Assembly (NCBI GenBank): GCA_002687515.1
Contig: NZAK01000093.1
Coordinates: forward strand, 1-35,875
Direction of reading: 5' to 3'
From: Rhodospirillaceae bacterium
GTDB lineage: Bacteria; Pseudomonadota; Alphaproteobacteria; Rhodospirillales; UBA2165
DNA length: 35,875 nucleotides
In this document: positions 1 through 7,044 of the stretch, in pieces
Numbering within the stretch: position 1 is the stretch's first letter
How the letters are laid out: every line of letters starts with the position of its first letter
Notes under the pieces: generated by a model
Told to the model about the DNA's origin: nothing
Database searches by the model: none
The model's input: only the letters and a program-made list of their open reading frames with translations
Position numbers and translations under genes: made by a program

Positions 1-97
1 GCCGGGGACACGACCGCGCCGACCAGGGCGGGGTTATATTCGGGAGAGTGGCAGCATCCTACATGTTGTGGGTATGGGCGTTAAGCGGATAGGCACG
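1..97. repeat. Left copy of 97-bp terminal inverted repeat
   Basis: The first 97 bases are the exact reverse complement of the last 97 bases of the window; identity stops at 98 and 35778. The copy runs straight into a 5'-truncated amidohydrolase gene, so the joint falls inside what was once coding sequence. No transposase or integrase lies beside it. The repeat may be real (a duplicated segment), or a chimeric or assembly joint, since contigs commonly stop at repeats. No promoter or gene is recognisable within it. Confidence 0.9.
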
Positions 98-231
98 CGA
101 AATACGAGGAAGGGCCGATGCCCAACGACGGAGACCTGATGGACCTGATGTTTGACTATGCGCCCGATGAAACTGTCCGCCGCAAGGTTCTGGTCGACAA
201 TCCGGCCGCCTTTTATGGGTTCGACGACTAA
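97..231 (+). pseudogene. 3' fragment of an amidohydrolase (dicarboxylate-lactonase-like) gene
   Basis: Forty-four codons and a TAA read as the C-terminal end of an amidohydrolase_2 family enzyme, the group that includes 2-pyrone-4,6-dicarboxylate lactonase. Visible marks are an MPNDGDLMDL stretch, an APDETVRRKVL helix and the closing DNPAAFYGF, typical of the last 45 residues of these proteins. The family is usually about 280-300 residues, so more than 80 percent is missing. The break coincides with the inner edge of the 97-bp repeat: an in-frame stop lies at 82-84 inside the repeat, so no longer product can be made from this DNA. It is a relic or a gene cut by the contig joint. Confidence 0.65.
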
Positions 232-306
232 CGCGGCCCTTCGGTCTCCTGTTCGCGATCCTGGAACGGAACCGGCAATTCACCTTGGCAGGAAAGACGG
301 TTGTAA

Positions 307-492
307 TCCCTGGCCCTCGAGGTTTTGGACGAACAGTCGCTCGCCCGGCTCGGCGAGGCGTGGATATTGGGCGGCTGGTCTCGCAACCGTTTTGGTTTCG
401 AGGGTGTGTATGGCGATGGCCTGAAAGTCGAAACGTTAAAGCGCGAGATTGAGAAGGTCAGCTATGCGGGGCTGGATCAATCGCACCTGTAG
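307..492 (+). pseudogene. C-terminal fragment of an unrecognised protein
   Basis: Sixty-one open codons ending in TAG have strong coding character (GGWSRNRFGFEGVYGDG, then a charged helix and a GLDQSHL end), but there is no start codon and a TAA stands in frame at 304-306. It is in the same frame as the amidohydrolase remnant just upstream. A different frame over 232-305 also looks protein-like, which would fit an upstream frameshift. I do not recognise the family. It is best treated as the tail of a decayed or frameshifted gene. Confidence 0.4.
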
Positions 493-516
493 GAATAGTA
501 AAGAAGGGCTTTTCGG

Positions 517-717
517 TCACTTGCGAGCTTTCATTGCCTCCAGTTTTTGCAAGACTCGTTTAAAATCACGATTATTCGGCGAATGCTTAACGGCGCCCCA
601 TAAATCGATAGATTTCCGCGCTTGGGATTCCCTGTTATCGGGTATTCAGAAAAGGGTTGGTTTCGGTATCGGCGCCAAATCGTTCGCAAAGGTCTGGGCC
701 GAATAAATTATGCTGAT
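517..717 (-). pseudogene. Possible degenerate reading frame
   Basis: On the minus strand 42 codons (520-645) read as a charged, helix-rich C-terminus (WGAVKHSPNNRDFKRVLQKL) before a TGA at 517-519. Another 23 plausible codons lie upstream beyond an in-frame TGA at 646-648. No start codon or ribosome binding site is visible and the region is less GC-rich than its neighbours. The family is unknown and the call rests only on coding-like composition. Nothing else was found between 493 and 738. Confidence 0.22.
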
Positions 718-738
718 CAGCGAATTACTCGAATTACT

Positions 739-761
739 AAAAGTAAACTGTCACCGAATTA
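739..761 (+). repeat. Left arm of 23-bp perfect inverted repeat flanking ridA-like gene
   Basis: This arm is the exact reverse complement of 1191-1213. Its core TAAACTGTCACCGAATTA is followed by a run of further GAATTA units, (T)CACCGAATTA twice and then TCGAATTA, up to the stop codon of the RidA gene 20 bp away. Two related arms occur at 5069-5090 and 5114-5123, so this is a repeated element rather than a one-off palindrome. Confidence 0.85.
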
Positions 762-781
762 CACCGAATTAGTCGAATTAC

Positions 782-1168
782 TCACCCGGCGGCGACGGCT
801 TCCACCTCGATCAGGAATTCGGGACGGGCCAGGCGGGCGACGACCAGCAGAGTGTGCGCCGGCGGCACCATTCGGCCGAGGGCCTTCACCTCGACATCAC
901 GCCAGGCTTCGATGTCGTCTGGGTCGGTGAGGTAGACGGTCAGGCGCACAAGGTTGTCGAGCTCGAGCCCGCATTCTTCGAGAATGCGCTTGACCCGGCC
1001 ATAACAGATTTCGGCCTGCTCGGTGATGCCGTCGCCGGTGCGCCCCGACTCGTCGACGCCGGTCTGGCCGGCCAGGAAATAAAGCTGGCTTGCGGCCTCG
1101 ACCTCGGCGACCAGGCTGTAGCGGCCACCCGGCGAGCGCACGCCACTGACATCGTATCGTTTCACCAT
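782..1168 (-). CDS. RidA (YjgF/YER057c/UK114) family protein inside an inverted-repeat cassette
   Basis: This 128-residue protein has the usual RidA length. RidA-type enzymes hydrolyse reactive enamine/imine intermediates and form trimers; many paralogues instead work in dedicated catabolic pathways. The closing motif PPAHTLLVVARLARPEF...EVEAVA holds Arg112, the counterpart of the substrate-carboxylate-binding Arg105 of E. coli RidA, and the acidic pair near 121-123. The ATG at 1166-1168 has an AGGAG about 8 nt upstream. The gene stands alone, bounded on both sides by perfect 23-bp inverted repeats that start about 20 bp from each end. A second RidA paralogue lies at 22093-22491. The family call is secure; the substrate is unknown. 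Confidence 0.9.
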   Translation of the reverse strand: MVKRYDVSGVRSPGGRYSLVAEVEAASQLYFLAGQTGVDESGRTGDGITEQAEICYGRVKRILEECGLELDNLVRLTVYLTDPDDIEAWRDVEVKALGRMVPPAHTLLVVARLARPEFLIEVEAVAAG

Positions 1169-1190
1169 GTTTTCAATCTCCTGAATTCGT

Positions 1191-1213
1191 TAATTCGGTG
1201 ACAGTTTACTTTT
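1191..1213 (-). repeat. Right arm of 23-bp perfect inverted repeat
   Basis: Exact reverse complement of 739-761. It sits 22 bp upstream of the ridA-like start codon, so it overlaps the likely promoter region of that gene. It matches 5069-5090 at 20 of 22 positions (consensus AATTYGGTGACAGTTTACYT). Confidence 0.85.
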
Positions 1214-1230
1214 ACAATAAAGAAGAATCA

Positions 1231-1310
1231 CCACGAGAGACGGTGAGACGGTGAGGGATTATTGGCGGGGCGCGCCTTTCCATCTTCTTACCGTCTCAGT
1301 GTCTCCGTGG
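1231..1310. repeat. Imperfect long hairpin of the CCACGGAGACAC intergenic type
   Basis: The left arm (1231-1255) and right arm (1286-1310) pair over about 21 of 24 positions around a roughly 30-nt loop. The right arm reads ACCGTCTCAGTGTCTCCGTGG. From memory, near-identical GTGTCTCCGTGG strings recur between genes in many unrelated bacteria. It lies between the 3' end of the large oxidoreductase gene and the RidA cassette, and may serve as a folded mRNA end. There is no clean U-run, so it is not called as a terminator. Confidence 0.55.
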
Positions 1311-1328
1311 TTTAAAGATCCCTAAATT

Positions 1329-4300
1329 TCAGGCCGCCGCGTCCTCGCCGCCGAGGCCGAGCTTGGCCAGGCAATGTTCGATCCATTGCGCGGTCAGTTT
1401 TTCCTGCACCGAGTTTTGCCGGAGGCGGGCGCCCAACAGGTTGAAATGCACCCGGTCCAGGGGCTGGTCCTGGTTGAAGCAGGAGAACACCAAGGTCTGC
1501 AGGCCGGTTTCCGGGTCGACATGGGTTTGCACGCACTGCGCGCAAATTTCCTTCATCATGCATTGCATCGGCGAATTAATGCTGGCGATCGCCTTGAAAC
1601 CGTCCTTCAGCCGCTCCGCCAGGGTGCCGCGGAAGGCATCGGCGACGGCGGCCATCATGCCGTGCGAGCCGATCACCACGGCGCGGTCGACCTCGGGCAG
1701 GGTAATTTCCACCTCGCCCAGATTGCCTTCGCTATAGTTCACCATTGCCTCGACGATGTTGCCGACATAGGTCTTGTCGCCGGCGCGCGTTGGCGCGAAG
1801 CCGGGCGCTTCGTCGCAGCACCAGACGATGGTGTCGGCAGCGGCTTCGATCTCGGCCACCTTGTAGCGGTCGTCGTTCGTTTTGTAGCCGGCGAAATAAA
1901 GGACGCGGCTGCCGGCGGCGCGCATCGCCTGGCCGATCGAAAACAGCACCGCGTTGCCGAGGCCGCCGCCGCAAAGCAGCACCGTTTCGCCCTCCGGAAT
2001 TTCCGTTGGCGCCCCGGTCGGACCCATCAAGGATACCGGCTCGCCCGGTTTCAAATGGGCGCAAAGGGAGGACGAGCCGCCCATTTCGAGAACGATCAGC
2101 GAGACCAGGCCCTTTTCCCGGTCCACCGAGGCGCCGGTCAGGGCCAGGCCCTCCATGGCCAGGCGGGTACCCTCGGGCGCCAGCGCCGAGGTCTCGTAAT
2201 TCTGCAGCCGGTAGAACTGCCCGGGCTGGAACTTGCGGGCCGCCTGCGGCGCCCGGATGACGACCTCGATAATGTTGCCCGTGAGGCGGTTTATTTCATG
2301 CACCTCGGCATGCAGCTGGCGCGCCAGGGCGTACATGAAATCATCGTCGCTGTCCCGGTTGGCGGGCTCGACCCGCTGCAGCATTTCGGAAATCAGGGCA
2401 TAGCCCTGCCGGGCGCTGGCCATGGCGCCGACCACGTTGCCGGCGAACGACGGATGCAGATCGCCGAAGAAGGATATGGCGCGCCCGTCGTCCCTCAAAT
2501 TGGCGAGCACGTGAACCTCGCCCGGCTTTTTCGATAACTCGGGTTCGACCGGAACGCCGTCCATGTCGAAGGCCTGGAAATAACGGTCGTCGATGCCGAG
2601 CTTATCGGGCTCCTCGCGCGCCAGCACCGTGTTCGGCTGGGTGCCGGCGGCGATCAGGATCGCGCGCGCCGGCAGCTTTTCGACGTCGTCAAGGGTCAGC
2701 CAGTGGCCGTCGCGGGTCAGCCGCTGTTTGTTGAGGGTCAGGTGGCTGGCGTGCCCGTATTCATCGATCAGGACCGATATCGGGTTCAGGCATTCGGCGA
2801 ATTCGATGCCTTCGCCGAGCGCCTTTTCGACCTCTTCGTGGTTGAGGGTATAGCTGGGGCTGTCGATCAGCCGCTTGCGGTAGGCGATGGTGACGCCGCC
2901 CCATTTCTTGAGCAGCCTGAAGATATGGGGCGGGCGGTCTTCGTGTTCGGCGACGGCGCGCTCGGCGCGGATGGCGCGGGCGTGGGAAATAAACTCATCG
3001 GCGATGGCGGTTTCTTCCCGGTCCCAGCCGGCACGTACCGTTTCTTCGCCGCGCTCGCCGATCAGGGTTTCATAACGCATCAGGAATTTTTCCACCTGCA
3101 AGGGGTAATAGGCGAGGACCTCGGTGGCGGTATCGATGGCGGTCAGGCCGCCGCCGACCACCACCGCCGGCAGGCGCACCTGCAAATTGGCAACCGAATC
3201 GTCCCTGGCGGCGCCGGTCAATTGCAGCCCCATCAGGAAGTCGGATGCCGCGCGCACGCCGCGCACCAGCCCCATTGGGATCGGGATCAGCGTCGGACGC
3301 CCGGCGCCGACGGCCAGCGCGATATGATCGAAGCCGCGCTCGAAGGCATCGTCGATGCTCAGGGTGCCGCCGAAGCGGACCCCGCCGAGCATCGAAAACG
3401 GGGTGCGGCGCTGAACCAGGAGGCGCAGGATTTTCAGGAAATTCTTGTCCCAGCGGACGGTGATCCCGTATTCGGCGACGCCGCCGAAGCCGGCCATGAC
3501 GCGGTTGCCCAAATCCTCCTGCAGCTCGGCGATATCGCGGATCGGGCGGAACGGCGTCCGCCCGCGGGTCTTCTTGATGCCCGACAGCTCGGGCGGCAGG
3601 GGTTCGATCTTCAGGCCATCGATGGCGACCACCATATGGCCGTCATTCATCAGATGATGGGCGAGGGTGTAGCCGGCCGGCCCCAGGCCGACCACCAGCA
3701 CGCGTTTTCCGGTTTCCGGGCGGACCAGGGGGCGTTCCAGGTTTAAGGGGTTCCAACGCGTCAACAGGCCATAAATCTCGAACCCCCAGGGCAGGTTCAA
3801 GACATCTTTCAAGATCCGGGTTTCGATTTGCGGGATATCGACCGGATCCTGCTTCTGATAGATGCAGGAACGCATGCAGTCGTTACAGATACGGTGCCCG
3901 GTGCCCGCCACCATCGGGTTATCGATGGTCAGCATGGCCAACGCGCCGACCGAAATCCCCCGCTGTTTCAAATCGTTCATTTCCGAGATGCGGACGCCGA
4001 GCGGGCAGCCCGAAAGCTCGACCCCCAAGGGGCCGTGCTTAAAGGGCCCGATGGCGCCGCCCTTGGCCTTCTCGCGCAATCCGGTGGCGCAGGAATCCTT
4101 GCCCTGGTTGTGGCAGTAGATGCAGTAATGGGCTTCGCTCAGGGCGGCGGGAAGATCGGCGCCCGCATCGGTCAGGCCGAAGCCGTCGCGCGCCGTGAGG
4201 TGTTCCTCCGGCAGACGGTAAACCGCGTAGCCGGGGGTCAAATCGACGCTGGCCTCGACCAGGCGTTCGAAATCCAGCTTCTTCGGCGCCTTGAACAGGA

Positions 4301-4856
4301 TGCCGGCGCCATGCCTTTGGCGGCCCTCGGGCGTGCGCAGCGCCCAGCCGGCATACTGGGCGGCAAGGGCAAGGGGCTCATCGTTGGCCTCCGCGTCCTC
4401 CAGCCAATTCTCGATCTCGGCGGCAAATGCGAATTCATCATCGGGGCCGGTGATGCGGAAATTCAGATGTTCCCGCAGCGCCTCGGCGAGCCCATCGCCA
4501 TCGAGGCGGACGGCGTCCTCGGCGCTCACTTCCTTCATGGCGCGGCGCTGCACGAACTGACGCTTGACGGCGAAGAAGCCGGTCCATTTCGTGTGTTCGC
4601 CGGCAAGCGCCTCCAACTCCGCCGAAATTCCGAACAGGGCGCCGATGAAGCTTTCCAGATGCGCGGCCACCTCCATCAACAGCTTGGCCTCGTCGCCGCT
4701 TTCGGGCCGCTCGTTTCGCGCCTCGGCATAGGCCGCGTCCAACTCCGCGTCGCGTTCGTTCAAATATTCGCGGAAGGCTTGGTCCAGTTTCATCAGCCCG
4801 GCGCGTTCGTATAAATCCTCGAACCCGATCCCGAAAGCCAACTTCAATTCCGTCAT
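1329..4856 (-). CDS. Large FAD/NAD(P) oxidoreductase: GltD-like core fused to PyrK-like electron-transfer domain
   Basis: This 1175-residue protein appears to be a soluble multi-cofactor flavoprotein. Residues 1-230 are an unrecognised helical N-terminus. Residues 245-331 carry two Cys clusters (C245, C248, C256, C284; C324, C327, C331) like the [4Fe-4S] region of glutamate synthase small subunits. A dinucleotide fold starts at VVGLGPAGYTLAH (388-400) and continues as a GltD/pyridine-nucleotide-disulfide oxidoreductase core to about 850. The remainder is a ferredoxin-reductase/dihydroorotate-dehydrogenase electron-transfer (PyrK-like) module ending in a Cys cluster (C1099, C1105, C1108, C1126). 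It probably moves electrons between NAD(P)H and an unknown acceptor. The ATG at 4856 is preferred; a TTG 57 nt upstream is possible. It stands alone behind an FNR-type promoter, suggesting induction at low oxygen. Confidence 0.85.
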   Translation of the reverse strand: MTELKLAFGIGFEDLYERAGLMKLDQAFREYLNERDAELDAAYAEARNERPESGDEAKLLMEVAAHLESFIGALFGISAELEALAGEHTKWTGFFAVKRQFVQRRAMKEVSAEDAVRLDGDGLAEALREHLNFRITGPDDEFAFAAEIENWLEDAEANDEPLALAAQYAGWALRTPEGRQRHGAGILFKAPKKLDFERLVEASVDLTPGYAVYRLPEEHLTARDGFGLTDAGADLPAALSEAHYCIYCHNQGKDSCATGLREKAKGGAIGPFKHGPLGVELSGCPLGVRISEMNDLKQRGISVGALAMLTIDNPMVAGTGHRICNDCMRSCIYQKQDPVDIPQIETRILKDVLNLPWGFEIYGLLTRWNPLNLERPLVRPETGKRVLVVGLGPAGYTLAHHLMNDGHMVVAIDGLKIEPLPPELSGIKKTRGRTPFRPIRDIAELQEDLGNRVMAGFGGVAEYGITVRWDKNFLKILRLLVQRRTPFSMLGGVRFGGTLSIDDAFERGFDHIALAVGAGRPTLIPIPMGLVRGVRAASDFLMGLQLTGAARDDSVANLQVRLPAVVVGGGLTAIDTATEVLAYYPLQVEKFLMRYETLIGERGEETVRAGWDREETAIADEFISHARAIRAERAVAEHEDRPPHIFRLLKKWGGVTIAYRKRLIDSPSYTLNHEEVEKALGEGIEFAECLNPISVLIDEYGHASHLTLNKQRLTRDGHWLTLDDVEKLPARAILIAAGTQPNTVLAREEPDKLGIDDRYFQAFDMDGVPVEPELSKKPGEVHVLANLRDDGRAISFFGDLHPSFAGNVVGAMASARQGYALISEMLQRVEPANRDSDDDFMYALARQLHAEVHEINRLTGNIIEVVIRAPQAARKFQPGQFYRLQNYETSALAPEGTRLAMEGLALTGASVDREKGLVSLIVLEMGGSSSLCAHLKPGEPVSLMGPTGAPTEIPEGETVLLCGGGLGNAVLFSIGQAMRAAGSRVLYFAGYKTNDDRYKVAEIEAAADTIVWCCDEAPGFAPTRAGDKTYVGNIVEAMVNYSEGNLGEVEITLPEVDRAVVIGSHGMMAAVADAFRGTLAERLKDGFKAIASINSPMQCMMKEICAQCVQTHVDPETGLQTLVFSCFNQDQPLDRVHFNLLGARLRQNSVQEKLTAQWIEHCLAKLGLGGEDAAA

Positions 4857-4937
4857 AATTAAATACCCCGGCCGGCGGCCGGCGCGCACAAACCACCCAT
4901 GGCCGGACTCCAAATAAATTCCGTACCTAATCGATGT

Positions 4938-4979
4938 ATTCTAGGGGCTGGCGCCGCGCCGCAACTTGATCAAGATCAG
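4938..4979 (-). promoter_or_regulatory. Predicted FNR/FixK-type class II promoter for the large oxidoreductase
   Basis: On the minus strand CTGAT-CTTG-ATCAA (4979 to 4966) matches the FNR/Anr/FixK consensus TTGAT-N4-ATCAA at 9 of 10 positions. A TAGAAT -10 element lies at 4943-4938. A start of transcription near 4931 would put the box centre at -41.5, the classic position for class II activation. The leader to the ATG would be about 75 nt. The box and spacing are seen; regulation is inferred. Confidence 0.55.
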
Positions 4980-4988
4980 ATTGCCCAC

Positions 4989-5034
4989 GGACGCAGCCCG
5001 CATGGGGATGGCCGGGTTGGCCATGCGGGCGTCC
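4989..5034. other. Strong intergenic hairpin
   Basis: GCCCGCATGG (4996-5005) pairs perfectly with CCATGCGGGC (5021-5030) around a 15-nt loop, and GGAC/GTCC outside extends it after a 3-nt bulge. It lies 128 bp beyond the stop codon of the beta-hydroxyacid dehydrogenase gene at 5158 and upstream of the FNR-type box. It may end or protect that operon's mRNA. No T-run follows on either strand, so a factor-independent terminator is not claimed. Confidence 0.5.
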
Positions 5035-5068
5035 GGTTTGGCACCTCAATTAATTCATTAATTTGGTG

Positions 5069-5123
5069 AATTTGGTGACAGTTTACCTTTAGGTCATTTG
5101 GAATATTAAGAATTAAACTGTCA
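5069..5123. repeat. Second copy of the TGACAGTTTA inverted-repeat element (short form)
   Basis: The arm at 5069-5090 matches the ridA-cassette arm at 20 of 22 positions. Its partner TAAACTGTCA lies at 5114-5123, giving a 10-bp stem with a 28-nt spacer. AATTTGGTG is iterated twice at the outer edge (5060-5077), as the corresponding unit is in the first element. No gene sits inside. The 301-bp gap 4857-5157 otherwise holds only the promoter and hairpin listed separately. Confidence 0.6.
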
Positions 5124-5157
5124 TCTTCGACGCATCTATTCGGCCTTCCGGTTCGCT

Positions 5158-6078
5158 TTATTTATTTACTTTTCTGGCGATTTTTTCGAAATCGGGAAAG
5201 ATGCGGGCGAAATCGGTATCTTGCATGCCGCGCCGCATGGCTTCGGCCAGGTAGGCGTGCGTGGTGCGCCCCAATTTCACTTCGGCCCGCAAGCGGTCGG
5301 CCATATCGAGCGCCATGCCGACATCCTTATGGAGATTGTAAACGCGCGAGCGCGCATCCCAGGTCTCGGAGAGGATATGATCGGGAAAGCGCCGCTCGGT
5401 GATGTAGCTGCGGGCATTGCCCTTGTTGATCACTTGGATCAGATCGGCGAGTTCGATACCGGCCCGCCCGGCAAGGTAGGCGGCCTCGCAGGCGGTCATG
5501 AAATTGGTGTGGGTAACCATGTTATTGACCAGTTTCATGGTATGCCCGGCGCCGGACGGTCCGACATGGAACAAGGCGCCGGCGATCTGGCCGAGAAAGC
5601 GGCGGCTACGCTTGAACACCTTTTCATCGCCGCCGATCATCAGGGTCATGGTGCCGTCATCGGCGCCCTTGGCGCCGCCGCCGGTCATCCCCGCATCCAT
5701 ATAATGGACACCCCTGGCCTTGGCGCGACGCGCCAGTTTTTTGGTATAGGCGGGATCCGAGGTGGTCAGGTCGTACAGCACCAGGCCCTTTTTGGCGCCC
5801 GCCAGCATGCCGGCGCGGCCACGGGTCATGGCGTCGATCTCGGCCGAGCCGGGCACCACGAAAAAAATCAGCCGGCAGACGGCCGCCATCGGCGCCGGCT
5901 CGGCGATGGTGGCGCTTTTGGCGAAGGGCTTCCGGGCGGCATCGGCAATGTCCCAGGCATGGACATGATGCCCGGCCCTGATCAGGTTGCCGGCGATGCC
6001 GCGCCCCATGTTGCCGAGGCCGATAACGCCGATCTTGGCGGGCTTGGATTCTCTAGAAGAGGTTTTCGCTTTTCTCAT
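5158..6078 (-). CDS. NAD(P)-dependent beta-hydroxyacid dehydrogenase (3-hydroxyisobutyrate dehydrogenase family)
   Basis: This 306-residue cytosolic enzyme oxidises or reduces a small 3-hydroxy acid with NAD(P). The Rossmann motif VIGLGNMGRG spans 18-27. The substrate-loop region reads DAGMTGGGAKGA (128-139) where the family normally has DAPVSGG. The catalytic lysine is K182 in GAGHTMKLVNN. A basic 15-residue N-terminal extension precedes the first strand. The start overlaps the end of the upstream paralogue by 26 nt, with AAAGG about 8 nt upstream, so the two are translationally coupled. It is the last gene of a gntR-led unit. Substrate unknown; tartronate-semialdehyde or hydroxyisobutyrate-type reactions are the family options. 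Confidence 0.9.
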   Translation of the reverse strand: MRKAKTSSRESKPAKIGVIGLGNMGRGIAGNLIRAGHHVHAWDIADAARKPFAKSATIAEPAPMAAVCRLIFFVVPGSAEIDAMTRGRAGMLAGAKKGLVLYDLTTSDPAYTKKLARRAKARGVHYMDAGMTGGGAKGADDGTMTLMIGGDEKVFKRSRRFLGQIAGALFHVGPSGAGHTMKLVNNMVTHTNFMTACEAAYLAGRAGIELADLIQVINKGNARSYITERRFPDHILSETWDARSRVYNLHKDVGMALDMADRLRAEVKLGRTTHAYLAEAMRRGMQDTDFARIFPDFEKIARKVNK

Positions 6079-6973
6079 TCTCGGGCCTTTCGCAATTGGC
6101 GGCGCGCTCCATGGCGGCGCAGACGGCGGCGGCGTCTTCCTCCATATGGCCTTGCGCGACGGCCGCGTAATAGGGCTGCAGCGCCGCCTGGTAGATCGGG
6201 ATGGGAACGCAAAGTTCGGCGGCGTGTTCGGAAATGAAACGGGAATCCTTCAGCGGCACCGAGAAATTCATGCCTTCGTGGACGTAATTGTTGCGCGCCA
6301 TCATCAGCCCCCGCGTCTCGAACATCGACGACGACGAGCCGGAACCGGAGATCACCTGATGCATCAGCTGCGGATCGAGTCCCGATTTCATGCCCAGCAC
6401 CATGACCTCGGCGGCGACGCTGTTATGCACCAGATTGAGGATGTTGGCGCAGAACTTCATTTTCATGCCGGCCCCGAAATCGCCGACATGGAACACCCGC
6501 GAGGCGAAGCCGCCGATCACGGCCTCGGCCGCCTCGAAGGCGCCGCGCTCGCCGCTGGCAAAGGCGGTCAGCTGTTTTTTCACCGCCAGGATGCGGTTGC
6601 CGCTGACCGGGCAATCGAGCATGCGTCCGCCGGCGGCGCCGATGATCGCCTTCGCCGCCACCTTGTCGGCGACCGCCAAGGTGCTGGTTTCGATGACGAT
6701 CTGACCGGTTTTGCCTGCGCTGGTGATGGCCTCGGCGATGCCGGCCGCGACCTCCATCAGCGCCGCCGCGCCGGGCAGGCAGGTGATCACCATATCGGCC
6801 TCGGCGGCGACATCAGCCGGGCCTTCGCCCCTGGCCATGCCCGCCGCCGCCAACTCGTCGATAATTTCGGGCCGGATATCGTAGCCGACCAGCTCGAAGC
6901 CGCTTTTCATGATGTTGGGCGCCATGGCCGAACCCAGGACGCCAAGGCCGATCTGGCCGACGATGATGCTCAT
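6053..6973 (-). CDS. NAD(P)-dependent beta-hydroxyacid dehydrogenase, paralogue 2
   Basis: This 306-residue member of the same family is clearly divergent from its neighbour at 5158. The Rossmann motif QIGLGVLGSA begins at residue 7, the substrate motif DCPVSG is at 120-125, and the catalytic lysine is K173 (GAGMKMKFCAN). AAGGAG lies 6-8 nt before the ATG. It shares the GMKSGLD...RG.MM pattern with the third paralogue at 23455, so those two are closer to each other than to 5158. It lies 71 bp downstream of the GntR regulator in the same direction. Substrate unknown. Confidence 0.9.
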   Translation of the reverse strand: MSIIVGQIGLGVLGSAMAPNIMKSGFELVGYDIRPEIIDELAAAGMARGEGPADVAAEADMVITCLPGAAALMEVAAGIAEAITSAGKTGQIVIETSTLAVADKVAAKAIIGAAGGRMLDCPVSGNRILAVKKQLTAFASGERGAFEAAEAVIGGFASRVFHVGDFGAGMKMKFCANILNLVHNSVAAEVMVLGMKSGLDPQLMHQVISGSGSSSSMFETRGLMMARNNYVHEGMNFSVPLKDSRFISEHAAELCVPIPIYQAALQPYYAAVAQGHMEEDAAAVCAAMERAANCERPENEKSENLF

Positions 6974-7044
6974 TGATCACTCCTTCGCATCCCCCGCTGT
7001 GATGCGGAGGCTTTCATGGGGTCAAATAATAAATTCGGGTTTGC

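Noticed and set aside
646..648. In-frame TGA as selenocysteine
   Set aside because: No SECIS-like hairpin or selenoprotein family is evident; the frame also lacks a start and is probably degenerate.
4857..4913. TTG start adding 19 residues to the large oxidoreductase
   Set aside because: The extra residues are not family-like; the ATG at 4856 begins the conserved-looking sequence. Kept only as an alternative.
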